Of a DNA stretch of 64,000 nucleotides, positions 26,877 to 35,770 are shown piece by piece. Position numbers and translations under genes: made by a program. The notes below the pieces were generated by a model. That model did not search any database. It was given only the letters and a program-made list of their open reading frames with translations, and was not told the origin of the DNA. The DNA is from a bacterium (lineage in GTDB: Bacteria > Bacteroidota > Bacteroidia > B-17B0 > Aurantibacillaceae), in assembly GCA_029945625.1 (NCBI GenBank), contig JAQSCW010000029.1, positions 45,255 through 109,254 on the forward strand. The letters are read 5' to 3'. Every line of letters starts with the position of its first letter. Position 1 is the stretch's first letter.

Positions 26877-28064
26877 TTAATTCAACATTCTCGATGATGG
26901 AACAATGGCCCCGCATTCTCTGGCATGTGGATAAAGTCTGTTTTCCTGCGGACTTTCCACAATACTAAATGAGAGAATTTCTTTTTGCCAATCATAGGTA
27001 TCCGAGTAATGAGGCCCTATCCACGCACTCAGAAAGTATTCATCCGGAACAAAACCTTTCAATTCAATTTCACAGGTATAACTCTTTTTTGCCGACGAAT
27101 TACCATCAATAAAGGGTGTTGTATTGGGGATAGACTGGCCGATCATTTGTCCCATTTGATTTGAAACATTAAACGCAACAAATGACGTTTTCATATTGGT
27201 AATACCTCTAATACTAAAATCTACTTGCAATTTTAAATCAGGCTGAGATCCTTTCATTTCAATTTTAATTTCTTGAAAATGGGCGTGCGACATATCAGTT
27301 TTTGATTGATGCCATCGGTTCAATTGTTTATTTACATGAACGTAAGTGGAAATAACATTGGAACTTAGTCCCGATTCTATTAGTTTTCCATGCTCCAATA
27401 AAATAGCGGATTTGCAAATTGTGTTAAGGGAATTCAAATCATGACTCACAAACAAAACCGTTCTCCCGCTTTTACTCACTTCCCCCATTTTACCCAAACA
27501 TTTTTTTTGAAATTCGGCATCGCCCACGGCCAATACTTCATCAATAATTAAAATCTCATTCTCCAAAAATGCAGCAACCGCAAAGGCCAAGCGCAATTGC
27601 ATGCCACTGCTGTAGTGTTTTAGGGGCGTATCAATAAATTTCTCTACTCCCGAAAAGTCAACGATCGCATCAAAGTTCCTCGCTATTTCGGCGCGTCGCA
27701 TGCCCAAAATGGACCCATTCATAAAAACATTCTCTCGGCCGCTCAGCTCCGGATGAAAACCGGTGCCTACTTCGAGCAGACTAGCAATTCTGCCTCTTCC
27801 AATAATACTGCCTGTTGTGGGCGGCGTAATTTTAGAAAGAATCTTTAAAAGAGTGGATTTTCCGGCGCCATTTTTACCAATAATCCCCAGCGTGTCTCCG
27901 GGCATCACCTCAAAACTGATGTCCCTAAGTGCCCAGAATTCTTCTTTTTTGGAACCCGGTTTCAGAAACGAAAAGAGGTTTTCCCTCAAACTCAAATAAG
28001 GCTTTTTATTGCCTTCAATCTGGTATTTTTTGCTAACTTGTTTTATTTCTAAGATCGGCTTCAA
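26877..28064 (-). CDS. ABC transporter ATP-binding protein, Wzt type with C-terminal substrate domain
   Basis: 395 residues. The nucleotide-binding domain has Walker A GIIGKNGAGKST (about 60-71), the signature YSSGMQLRLAFAVA (about 155-168) and Walker B EILIIDEVLAVGDAEF. Residues ~245-395 form a beta-rich extension like the Wzt C-terminal domain that recognises the end of the O-polysaccharide. Such ATPases drive export with a Wzm permease, but no ABC-2 permease gene is adjacent or anywhere in the window. It is the first gene of the minus-strand run, starts at TTG, and has TATATTTA just upstream (28070-28077). Confidence 0.88.
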   Translation of the reverse strand: MKPILEIKQVSKKYQIEGNKKPYLSLRENLFSFLKPGSKKEEFWALRDISFEVMPGDTLGIIGKNGAGKSTLLKILSKITPPTTGSIIGRGRIASLLEVGTGFHPELSGRENVFMNGSILGMRRAEIARNFDAIVDFSGVEKFIDTPLKHYSSGMQLRLAFAVAAFLENEILIIDEVLAVGDAEFQKKCLGKMGEVSKSGRTVLFVSHDLNSLNTICKSAILLEHGKLIESGLSSNVISTYVHVNKQLNRWHQSKTDMSHAHFQEIKIEMKGSQPDLKLQVDFSIRGITNMKTSFVAFNVSNQMGQMIGQSIPNTTPFIDGNSSAKKSYTCEIELKGFVPDEYFLSAWIGPHYSDTYDWQKEILSFSIVESPQENRLYPHARECGAIVPSSRMLN

Positions 28065-28069
28065 CAGCG

Positions 28070-28077
28070 TAAATATA
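28070..28077 (-). promoter_or_regulatory. Likely -7 element of the polysaccharide cluster
   Basis: Minus strand TATATTTA differs from TAnnTTTG only in the last base and ends 5 bases before the TTG start of the Wzt-type gene. It is the best promoter candidate for the run of about 15 minus-strand genes that follows. Confidence 0.35.
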
Positions 28078-28221
28078 GGAAATCAGGAAACATTTTCAAA
28101 AGGAATAGAGGCCCAAATGGCCAAAAACAAAGGCTAGTATGAATAATTTGTATTTTCCTTGTCACCTTCGGTTGAAGAGCTACAAGTAAACTATTTCTAC
28201 GAAAATAGTCATGCCGGCTGT

Positions 28222-30039
28222 TTATTCCAACGCCTGTGTCGTATGGAAATGCTCAAAAACCAATTTGCCCTTCGATTTGCCGACAATCTTTTCAAGTTCT
28301 TCCAACGTGGCTTCTTTAATATTTTTTACACTCTTCAGGGCTAAGAGCAAGGCATCTGAAGTTTTACTGCTAATGCCTTTTATGTCGTTCAACTCGGTCC
28401 TAAAGGTCTCTCTGCTTCGCTTATTACGATGGTGCGTGATGCCAAACCGATGGGCTTCATCTCTTATTTGCTGAATAACTTTTAAAGTTTCACTGCGTTT
28501 ATCTAAATAGAGCGGCAACGAATCGCCCGGAAAATAAATTTCTTCTAGTCTTTTGGCAATACCGATTACAGCCACTTTTCCCATGAGCTTTAGTTTTCTT
28601 AAACTGGTAACAGCGGCGCTCAATTGTCCCTTACCACCATCAATCACAATTAATTGGGGTAAGGGTAAATCCTCCTCTATTACCCTCGTGTATCTCCGCA
28701 AAATAACTTCTTCCATGGTGGCAAAATCATCGGGACCCACCACTGTTTTCACATTATAATGTCGGTATTCTTTTTTGGCCGGTTTGCCATCAATAAAAAC
28801 AGGCATGGCGCTCACCGCATAGTTGCCCTGAATATTACTGTTGTCAAATCCTTCAATGCGTCGTGGCTGTTCCTTTAGGCGCAGGTCTTTCATCATTTGA
28901 TTCATGATGCGGTCTACATGCTTTTCGGGATCGGTTAGCGCGATCTGTTTTTCCCGCTCTATTTTATAGGTAAACGCATTTTTATAACAGAGATCAAGTA
29001 ATTGTTTTTTGTCCCCAATTTTTGGGATCACATAGTCACAACCCGGTAATTGGATTTCGGGGGCAAATGGCACCAAAATTTCCTTACTTGTACTGTGAAA
29101 ACGGTTTCTGAACTCCAGCATGGCAAAAAGAAGAAGATCAGAATCACTCTCTTCCATCTTTTTTCGCAACTCTATGGTTTGTGCATGTATAATGGCGCCA
29201 TCTACAATTTTGAAATAATGGGCATAGGCCGTTTTTTCGTCGCTAATAATATTGATTACATCTGTATTTGTAATGGAAGGATGCACGATGGTGGACTTGC
29301 TTTGATAAGAACTTAACAGATCAATTTTATTTTTTAAGCGGGCAGCCAATTCATAATCGTACTTCTCTGAAGCTAGGTGCATTTTTTCTTTCAAATCGCG
29401 TAAGGCGAAACTAATATTTCCTTTAATAATTAGCCGAATCTCCGCTATATTCTGATTGTACTCCTCTTCATCTTGCTTATTCACACACGGTGCCTTGCAC
29501 CGCCCAATATGGTATTCAAGACAAGGTCTGAATTTGCCCTTTTCAATATTTTCTTTACTTAAATCATAACTGCAGGTACGAAGCGGATACGTTTGTGAAA
29601 TAAGATCGAGCAGCGCATGCATTACTTTCACCGAAGCATAGGGACCAAAATACTCACTTCCGTCTTTGATCTGATTACGCGTGTAAAACAACCTCGGAAA
29701 ACGCTCATTCTTTAAAATAATCCAGGGGTAAGTTTTGTCGTCCCTCAAATTAATATTGTAACGGGGCTTGAGACTTTTAATGAGGTTATTTTCCAAAAGC
29801 AGCGCATCGAGTTCGCTATTTACTTTTACCATCTTAATATCAGCAATCTTGCGCACCATAATCCGCAATCGTCCGCTGTCATGTTCCTTATTGAAGTAGG
29901 AACTTACCCTCTTTTTTAAGTTCTTTGCTTTTCCAACATATAATAAAGTATGGTCTTCGTCATAATACTGATACACGCCGGGTCCCTCCGGTAGGGTCTT
30001 TAAAAGGGAAGCAATATGATCGGAATAACCTTCAGACAT
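28222..30039 (-). CDS. uvrC: Excinuclease ABC subunit C
   Basis: 605 residues, the normal UvrC length. The N-terminal GIY-YIG nuclease domain (GVYQYYDEDHTLLYVGKAKNLKKRV, about 20-44) makes the 3' incision; a UVR/UvrB-binding helix region (about 205-240) follows. The C-terminal RNase H-like domain includes IEGFDNSNIQG and LIVIDGGKGQL, and tandem helix-hairpin-helix motifs (LNDIKGISSKTSDALL, LEELEKIVG) end the protein. It works with UvrA and UvrB in nucleotide excision repair. Unrelated to the neighbouring polysaccharide genes. Confidence 0.95.
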   Translation of the reverse strand: MSEGYSDHIASLLKTLPEGPGVYQYYDEDHTLLYVGKAKNLKKRVSSYFNKEHDSGRLRIMVRKIADIKMVKVNSELDALLLENNLIKSLKPRYNINLRDDKTYPWIILKNERFPRLFYTRNQIKDGSEYFGPYASVKVMHALLDLISQTYPLRTCSYDLSKENIEKGKFRPCLEYHIGRCKAPCVNKQDEEEYNQNIAEIRLIIKGNISFALRDLKEKMHLASEKYDYELAARLKNKIDLLSSYQSKSTIVHPSITNTDVINIISDEKTAYAHYFKIVDGAIIHAQTIELRKKMEESDSDLLLFAMLEFRNRFHSTSKEILVPFAPEIQLPGCDYVIPKIGDKKQLLDLCYKNAFTYKIEREKQIALTDPEKHVDRIMNQMMKDLRLKEQPRRIEGFDNSNIQGNYAVSAMPVFIDGKPAKKEYRHYNVKTVVGPDDFATMEEVILRRYTRVIEEDLPLPQLIVIDGGKGQLSAAVTSLRKLKLMGKVAVIGIAKRLEEIYFPGDSLPLYLDKRSETLKVIQQIRDEAHRFGITHHRNKRSRETFRTELNDIKGISSKTSDALLLALKSVKNIKEATLEELEKIVGKSKGKLVFEHFHTTQALE

Positions 30040-30147
30040 GGCGTAAAGTTAGGAATATGAATGGGAAAAAGCGCGGACTTTTTATCTGATTAAATTGTTG
30101 TACCTTTCTTTTTTAATTTCGAATTAGTTACCTAAAAAAGTAAAGCC

Positions 30148-32961
30148 ATGAAAAAACTTATTCTAATTACTTCTGTCCTCCTGATTTCGCTTTTTCTTCC
30201 TGCTCAAACAGCAAAAAATACGGGGGAAGCTCTTCCCATTGATCCAAAAACCCGCACCGGCGTCCTTCCAAACGGCATGAAGTACTTTATTAAATATAAT
30301 GCCAAACCCGAAAAAAGAGCCGAACTGCGTCTGGCTGTAAATGCCGGAAGCACCATGGAGAATGACAACCAACAAGGTCTCGCACACTTTGTAGAGCACA
30401 TGGCGTTTAACGGCTCAACGAACTTTAAGAAAAATGATTTGGTAAATTACCTCGAAAGTATTGGCACCAAATTCGGCCCCGATCTCAATGCCTATACCAG
30501 TTTCGACGAAACGGTGTACATGCTGCAGATTCCAACCGACAAAGAAGACAGTTATAAAAAAGGTTTTTTAATTCTCGAAGATTGGGCACACAATCTGAGT
30601 TTCGACAGCACAGAAGTGGAAAAGGAAAGAGGAGTGGTAATGGAAGAGTGGCGACTGGGGCAGGGTGCTTTTGAGCGAATGAGTCGTAAATACTGGCCCA
30701 TACTTTTTAAAAATTCGCGCTATGCCGATCGTTTCCCCATTGGAAAACCGGAAATTCTGCAAACTTGCAAGCAACACTTGTTACGTGATTTTTACCACGA
30801 TTGGTATCGCACCGATTTGCAGGCCATTGTGGTAGTGGGCGATATAGACGTGGACGCTACTGAAAAACTGGTGAAAGAACAATTTTCAATAATTCCGGTA
30901 ACTAAAAGTCCCCGCAAATTAGAATCATGGCCGGTGCCTGATCAAAAAGATCTTCGTGTGAGTGTGGTGAGTGATAAAGAATCGCCCTACAATGTGTTGC
31001 AACTGATGTATTTTGATGAGGCGCACAAAGTGAAATCGTACAACGACTATCGGGAGCATTTAAAAAGGCAGTTGTTTAATGGCATGATCGGCGCACGGTT
31101 AAATGAACTCACCAAAAAACCTAATTCAGGAATTTTGTACGCAGGCGCCGGCTATTCAGGCACGGTTCGGAACAAAAGTGCCTATAACTGTTTTGTGTTG
31201 TTTCCCAATGGAAAAGCTGATAAAGCCATTCAAACCGCTGTGGTTGAAAATGAGAGAGCGCGCCGGTTCGGGTTTACTACAACAGAATTTGAACGAAAGA
31301 AAAAACAAATGCTCACGGAGTTTGAACAATCCTATAACGAACGCGATAAAACCGAATCAAAATCCATCGTGGGCGAATACGTTCAGTATTATTTAACAGG
31401 CGATTGCGTGCCGGGCATTGAGAATGAATTTAAATACGTAAAAGATCTGCTGCCGGGAATCACCCTTGAAGAAGTAAATGCGCTTTCAACAGCTTGGATC
31501 AGACCAAAAGGTGAAAATGCGATGCTCATTTTGATGATGTCGGAAAAAGATGGAAATACGATTCCGTTAGAGGCCGACGTTAGAGCCCTTTTTCTGAAAG
31601 CCGAACAAACCACCCCTTTGGAAAAGTATGACGACAAAGTGGTAACTACGCCATTTATTACTTCGCCGCCCATTCCCCAAAAAATTACGAAAACTGCCGA
31701 CAAAGGTCACGGGGTCACAGAGTGGACCCTGGGGAACGGCGCCCGCGTATTATTAAAAGCGACCGATTTTAAAGACGATGAAATTTTATTTAAAGCATTT
31801 AGCTGGGGAGGTACAAATTTATATCCCGATGCACTTTACAGATCGGCCGATGCCAGCAATGCCGTTCAGGAACAAATGGGATTTGGAAATTTTGACGCTA
31901 CCGCCCTTGAAAAATATTTACAAGATAAGACTGCCTCTCTGCATACCGGAGTGGGCCCGCTTTCGGAGACATTGGATGGCCGAAGTGGAAAAAAGGATGT
32001 GGAAACCTTGTTCCAACTGGCCTATGCTGCTTTTGTAATGCCCCGTCTTGATTCCGCAGCCTTTACCGCCTACATTCAGCAACAAAAGGGATTTATCCAA
32101 AACATGTCCTCCGACCCCCGAAAAGTTTTCGGCGATTCGGTAAACTATATCATGTCCGGATACCATGTGCGTTCGGCTCCCGAAACGGAGGCTACGGTGA
32201 ATGAGGTGAACCTGGGTCGTTCCTACAAGATCTACAAGGAGCGTTATCAAGACCCCAGTGATTTTGTGTTCACGATTGTGGGAAGTTTTAATCCCGATTC
32301 CATTAAACCACTTGTTGAAAAATACATAGGCGGTATTTCAGCTCCTGTAAATCATGAGGTATGTGTCGACATTCATCAAAAAAATCCGAAAGGCACCATT
32401 AGTAAGATCTTTCAAAAAGGCAATGAACCTCGCAGTACCGTTCAATTAATTTGGGATGGTGAAGTTGTTTATAACCGAAAAAATCGTTTTGAAACCCGAG
32501 TCCTTGCCAATTTATTAAACATTACGCTACGTGAGAACCTCAGAGAAGATAAGGGTGGTGTTTATGGCGTGGGAATTTATCCCATGCTCGAGCACTTTCC
32601 AAAAGGCGCCTACCGCTATACCGTCAATTTTTCGTGTGCGCCCGATAATGTTGAAACATTGATCAATGCAACAAACGAAGAAATTAAGAAAGTGAAAACA
32701 AATGGCTGCAGCGATATCAATTTAGGAAAAATAAAAGAAACACTGTTGAAGGAGTTTGAGGTGTATCTGAAAACAAATAACTATTGGCTGAGCTATATCA
32801 GCAATGCCGATGCGTACGGAGAACAATTGAATGACTTGGATCTTTACAAATCATGGGTGGAAGCGCTGAAGAGTGATGATTTTAAACGACTCGCACAATA
32901 TTACTTTAATGAAAAAGAATACAAACGTTTTGTTTTAGAGCCTGAGCCAAAAGGAAAATGA
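30148..32961 (+). CDS. M16 family zinc metallopeptidase (pitrilysin/insulinase-like), exported
   Basis: 937 residues with an N-terminal signal peptide (MKKLILITSVLLISLFLPAQ). The inverted zinc motif HFVEH has His80, Glu83 and His84, and EKERGVVMEEWR near residue 160 supplies the third ligand. A second, inactive M16-like domain fills the C-terminal half, giving the two-domain architecture of periplasmic Bacteroidota peptidases. It probably degrades peptides in the periplasm. The next gene overlaps its stop by 4 bp (ATGA), so the two are co-translated. Confidence 0.92.
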   Translation: MKKLILITSVLLISLFLPAQTAKNTGEALPIDPKTRTGVLPNGMKYFIKYNAKPEKRAELRLAVNAGSTMENDNQQGLAHFVEHMAFNGSTNFKKNDLVNYLESIGTKFGPDLNAYTSFDETVYMLQIPTDKEDSYKKGFLILEDWAHNLSFDSTEVEKERGVVMEEWRLGQGAFERMSRKYWPILFKNSRYADRFPIGKPEILQTCKQHLLRDFYHDWYRTDLQAIVVVGDIDVDATEKLVKEQFSIIPVTKSPRKLESWPVPDQKDLRVSVVSDKESPYNVLQLMYFDEAHKVKSYNDYREHLKRQLFNGMIGARLNELTKKPNSGILYAGAGYSGTVRNKSAYNCFVLFPNGKADKAIQTAVVENERARRFGFTTTEFERKKKQMLTEFEQSYNERDKTESKSIVGEYVQYYLTGDCVPGIENEFKYVKDLLPGITLEEVNALSTAWIRPKGENAMLILMMSEKDGNTIPLEADVRALFLKAEQTTPLEKYDDKVVTTPFITSPPIPQKITKTADKGHGVTEWTLGNGARVLLKATDFKDDEILFKAFSWGGTNLYPDALYRSADASNAVQEQMGFGNFDATALEKYLQDKTASLHTGVGPLSETLDGRSGKKDVETLFQLAYAAFVMPRLDSAAFTAYIQQQKGFIQNMSSDPRKVFGDSVNYIMSGYHVRSAPETEATVNEVNLGRSYKIYKERYQDPSDFVFTIVGSFNPDSIKPLVEKYIGGISAPVNHEVCVDIHQKNPKGTISKIFQKGNEPRSTVQLIWDGEVVYNRKNRFETRVLANLLNITLRENLREDKGGVYGVGIYPMLEHFPKGAYRYTVNFSCAPDNVETLINATNEEIKKVKTNGCSDINLGKIKETLLKEFEVYLKTNNYWLSYISNADAYGEQLNDLDLYKSWVEALKSDDFKRLAQYYFNEKEYKRFVLEPEPKGK

Positions 32962-33671
32962 GAACGCTCTTGTTCTCCTTGTTGGGCTTTTTATTGAATG
33001 GGCTGCTAATGGCTCAATCTCATGACAATCCTGCATTTAAAACGGGAACGGAACTTCTTGCTGTCTTGCATCAAAAATTTTATCAGGGGCCCTGCAGAAC
33101 CTACACATTTTCGCAGCACAATACGCATTATAAGGCCGACACGGTGTCAGGCCATAGTGAATGGAAGGAAGCTATTTCTTTTCCTGACAAATTCAGAATC
33201 GATGTGGGAGAGAAGGGTGATGGAAATTATGTGGTGTTTAGAAATGACAGCGCATTTAATTTCAAAGGAGGAAAAGTGGTAAAAGCCAGGGTTGATTCAA
33301 ATAGTTTGCTGTTGATTCTGGGGGGCATGTATTACCGTAATTTGGAAGATGTGAAAGTGCGTTTGCATCAGGCGGATTACGCTTTTGAACAACTCTCCGC
33401 ACAGCATTGGAATGGGGCCGAGGTGCTGGTGATGGGGGCGCTCGAAAACGACCTTAGCAGCAATCAAATCTGGATCGACAAAGCGACGCTAAGGGTATTA
33501 CGCATCCTTGAAAAAATAAACGAGAAGGAGATGATGGACATGCGTTTTGAGTCGCATCAAAAATGGTGCAAGGGATTTGTTGAAACAAAGGTGTCCTTCA
33601 GACGAAATGGAAAACTGGAGCAGGTGGAGGAGTATTATGATATCACACCTGTGCTAAAATTCCCGAACTAA
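32958..33671 (+). CDS. Exported LolA-like protein of unknown function
   Basis: 237 residues with a signal peptide (MRTLLFSLLGFLLNGLLMAQS). The body is rich in beta strands with alternating patterns such as FRIDVGEKGDGNYVVFRND and NQIWIDKATLRVLRIL, resembling the LolA/LppX half-barrel fold of lipoprotein carriers, though no family motif is decisive. Coupled by a 4-bp overlap to the M16 peptidase upstream, so it may assist or be processed by it. Confidence 0.6.
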   Translation: MRTLLFSLLGFLLNGLLMAQSHDNPAFKTGTELLAVLHQKFYQGPCRTYTFSQHNTHYKADTVSGHSEWKEAISFPDKFRIDVGEKGDGNYVVFRNDSAFNFKGGKVVKARVDSNSLLLILGGMYYRNLEDVKVRLHQADYAFEQLSAQHWNGAEVLVMGALENDLSSNQIWIDKATLRVLRILEKINEKEMMDMRFESHQKWCKGFVETKVSFRRNGKLEQVEEYYDITPVLKFPN

Positions 33672-33709
33672 ACACTCAAGGGTTTCACAGGTGAGGTTAC
33701 TAGGGAATG

Positions 33710-34324
33710 TCAGATCTGGCATATAGCACAGCCGCCGGAGGTAATTTGAACAACCTTTGGGCCATATGTTAAGCCGCCTTTATTAACAGTAATGGAGTGG
33801 GCTCCGATTGGTATGTTGAGAGTAGGATATCCGGCCTGTCCGCAGCTGGGTACACTTGTATTTGTGGAAAAAGTAACCTGAACGAAGGCTTTTCCATCAA
33901 CCAAAATATCGGCATTGGCACCAAGTAAGGAACCAAAAAATGTGTACAGTACGAGTTGTCCCTCCGTGGCTTTGGCTTTTACCGTTTTTACAGAATAGTC
34001 TGAGCGTGTGCCGTTTTTGGAAAAGGCTTCAAGCTTAAAGGTGAGAGTCTGATCTACCTGCGATTCGCTCACAAAAAAATCGGCATTGGATGATTTGCCT
34101 GTTTGTCCGTCTGGAAAAGTCCAACGGAATCGCTCGCTGTCGCTGGAGGTATTAATCAAATGAATGGTTTCACCCGCTTTGTATTCGGCCTTATCGGTTG
34201 TGAACTCGGCAGAAGGCTGAACTTCCAAATCGGTATTGGTGGTCTGTGATTTCTTGCAGCCGGTTTGCGTGAGGAATGCAAATAAAATAACTGTTTTGAG
34301 GCTTAGTTTGGCGAATTGAACCAT
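33710..34324 (-). CDS. PKD-domain lipoprotein
   Basis: 204 residues with a type II signal peptide: LFAFLTQTGCKK places the lipobox cysteine at about residue 23, and the following KK fits Bacteroidota lipoproteins. Residues ~35-115 look like a PKD/Ig-like domain (EYKAGETIHLINTSSDSERFRWTFPDG). The C-terminal part has two cysteine-containing segments (VPSCGQAGYP and GGCAICQI). Probably anchored in the outer membrane or on the surface. The binding partner is unknown. Confidence 0.75.
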   Translation of the reverse strand: MVQFAKLSLKTVILFAFLTQTGCKKSQTTNTDLEVQPSAEFTTDKAEYKAGETIHLINTSSDSERFRWTFPDGQTGKSSNADFFVSESQVDQTLTFKLEAFSKNGTRSDYSVKTVKAKATEGQLVLYTFFGSLLGANADILVDGKAFVQVTFSTNTSVPSCGQAGYPTLNIPIGAHSITVNKGGLTYGPKVVQITSGGCAICQI

Positions 34325-34426
34325 GATGTAAAAATGTTTATTTCGTTAATGTTGCGGCAAATTATGAAAAATGCCACAATCGGAGGGCAGAAATGAAGTA
34401 AAATCTTGTTTTTTTCAACAATTTTC

Positions 34427-34457
34427 TTTGCATAAGTTCAATAAAACCGTATATTTG
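34427..34457 (+). promoter_or_regulatory. Promoter of rpmI-rplT
   Basis: TTTG (34427-34430), a 19-base spacer and TATATTTG (34450-34457) give a full match to the Bacteroidota -33/-7 consensus. The predicted start lies about 15-20 bases before the rpmI ATG. infC, which often heads this operon, is not upstream. Confidence 0.65.
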
Positions 34458-34479
34458 CCGTCCTTAAAAACAAGATAAG

Positions 34480-34674
34480 ATGCCAAAAATGAAAACTAAT
34501 TCCAGTGCTAAGAAGCGATTTAAGCTCACTGGAACCGGTAAAATTAAAAGAAAGCATGCCTACAAGAGTCACATCCTTACCAAAAAGGAAAAGGACCGTA
34601 AACGCGGTTTAACCAAGAGTGGACTGGTACATGCCTCCGACACCCCGAACGTAAAGTTCATGTTGGGGATCTAA
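34480..34674 (+). CDS. rpmI: 50S ribosomal protein bL35
   Basis: 64 residues, [20 protein letters not shown] followed by a strongly basic stretch, the standard bL35 sequence and length. It is preceded by a consensus promoter and followed after 136 bp by rplT. The usual infC gene is missing from the immediate upstream region, so IF3 is encoded elsewhere. Confidence 0.97.
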   Translation: MPKMKTNSSAKKRFKLTGTGKIKRKHAYKSHILTKKEKDRKRGLTKSGLVHASDTPNVKFMLGI

Positions 34675-34697
34675 GAGATTTCAATTAAGAGTATATC

Positions 34698-34762
34698 GGT
34701 TAATTAAACAAATGTTTAACCCGGATTTTAGTAAAGAAGCCTCGTAAAGAGCACTAAAATCC
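34698..34762 (+). promoter_or_regulatory. Intercistronic hairpins between rpmI and rplT (candidate r-protein leader)
   Basis: Two inverted repeats lie in the 136-bp gap. The first is GGTTAA (34698-34703) with TTAACC (34716-34721), and its interior also pairs (TTAAAC/GTTTAA). The second is a perfect 10-bp repeat, GGATTTTAGT (34723-34732) and ACTAAAATCC (34753-34762), with a 20-base loop. No T-run follows, so a terminator is unlikely; feedback control by L20 is plausible but inferred. Confidence 0.5.
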
Positions 34763-34810
34763 AAAATCGTGAATCAGGCGTTAAGCCCCTCACATTAAAA
34801 AAAAGAAAAA

Positions 34811-35155
34811 ATGCCAAGAAGTGTCAATCACGTAGCCAGCAGGGCTCGCAGAAAAAAAATCCTCAATTTAACCAAAGGTTATTGGGGTGCAAGAGGAAAT
34901 GTTTGGACCATTGCTAAAAACACCCTCGAAAAAGGTCTCACGTACGCTTACCGCGATCGTAAGAACAAAAAACGCACCATGCGTGGTTTGTGGATTCAGC
35001 GTATTAATGCCGGTGTAAGAGAGCACGGCATGAGTTATTCAGAGTTTATTGGAAAATTAAATGCCAAAGGTTTGAAATTGAACCGTAAGGTATTGGCCGA
35101 TTTAGCGATGAATCACCCCGATGCTTTTGTAGCTATTATTAAGCAGGTAAAATAA
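34811..35155 (+). CDS. rplT: 50S ribosomal protein bL20
   Basis: 114 residues beginning [30 protein letters not shown], the conserved basic N-terminal tail, then the globular domain ending in [10 protein letters not shown]. bL20 is an early assembly protein and in other bacteria represses its own operon. An A-rich purine tract lies just before the ATG. A hairpin followed by a T-run lies ~20 bp after the stop. Confidence 0.97.
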   Translation: MPRSVNHVASRARRKKILNLTKGYWGARGNVWTIAKNTLEKGLTYAYRDRKNKKRTMRGLWIQRINAGVREHGMSYSEFIGKLNAKGLKLNRKVLADLAMNHPDAFVAIIKQVK

Positions 35156-35173
35156 GCCAACAAATAAATTAAA

Positions 35174-35203
35174 AGAAGCGTCTCAAAAGGGCGCTTTTTT
35201 TTG
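35174..35203 (+). terminator. Rho-independent-type terminator after rplT
   Basis: GAAGCG (35175-35180) and CGCTTT (35192-35197) bracket an 11-base loop and run directly into eight Ts. The stem is short (5-6 bp) but position and T-run fit termination of the rpmI-rplT transcript. Confidence 0.6.
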
Positions 35204-35592
35204 TGTTATACAAAGGGAAACTATAGTGGCACGTGTCTAGAGCTCATCTATTACCTCTTAAATCTTAATCTTAAATCTTAATCTTAAATCCTTCTTCCCG
35301 GCACTTTGGCGTCCTGTCTCCTGATTCCCTCTTGTCCTGCCCCTATTAGTCCTACTTCCCTGCTCAATGCAGTCCTGGCTCTTGCCTCCCTCAAGTCTTA
35401 CCAATCCGTTTCCGACCCAATCTCGGGCCCGGAATTAGAAAAACGAGTGATTTTCCTCACTTTTGGCGGCATTTGGACATGATTTTGGTTTATTTCACAC
35501 ATCTAGGTGGCTAAATTGGTTAAATTTAACTTTAGTAATCCAACATTTTTGGTTTATTTGTGTTAATAATTAAAAGACGTACTAAAAACAAC
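35204..35592. other. Intergenic region with short word repeats
   Basis: No gene seen. 35259-35291 holds tandem variants of the word TCTTAA(A/T)C. 35290-35400 is a C/T-rich stretch of loosely repeated words (TCCTGTCTCC, TCCTGCCCC, TCCTGGCTC), one of several such periodic tracts in the window. An AT-rich region with a promoter-like TTTATTTG (35554-35561) precedes the next gene. Confidence 0.45.
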
Positions 35593-35742
35593 ATGAAAGC
35601 AATAGCAAAAAGATCTGAAATAAAAGGAAGCACTTACCTGGTAAAACTGCGCATCGATAACCGCACAGTGATTACTGTAAGAACAAAAGAAAGTTTGAAA
35701 AATTGGAAAGCCAAGTACCCGGAAGCCGTTGAAATTAACTAG
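35593..35742 (+). CDS. Small basic hypothetical protein, 49 aa
   Basis: MKAIAKRSEIKGSTYLVKLR followed by an acidic-ended tail (KYPEAVEIN). I do not recognise a family. It is lysine/arginine rich with a probable beta-hairpin and could bind nucleic acid, but this is only a composition argument. ATG 35593 is preferred over a TTG-type start at 35560 because a promoter-like TTTATTTG (35554-35561) overlaps that codon. Convergent with corA. Confidence 0.5.
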   Translation: MKAIAKRSEIKGSTYLVKLRIDNRTVITVRTKESLKNWKAKYPEAVEIN

Positions 35743-35770
35743 TTGAATTTCTGAGGTTCAGAAAACCCAA

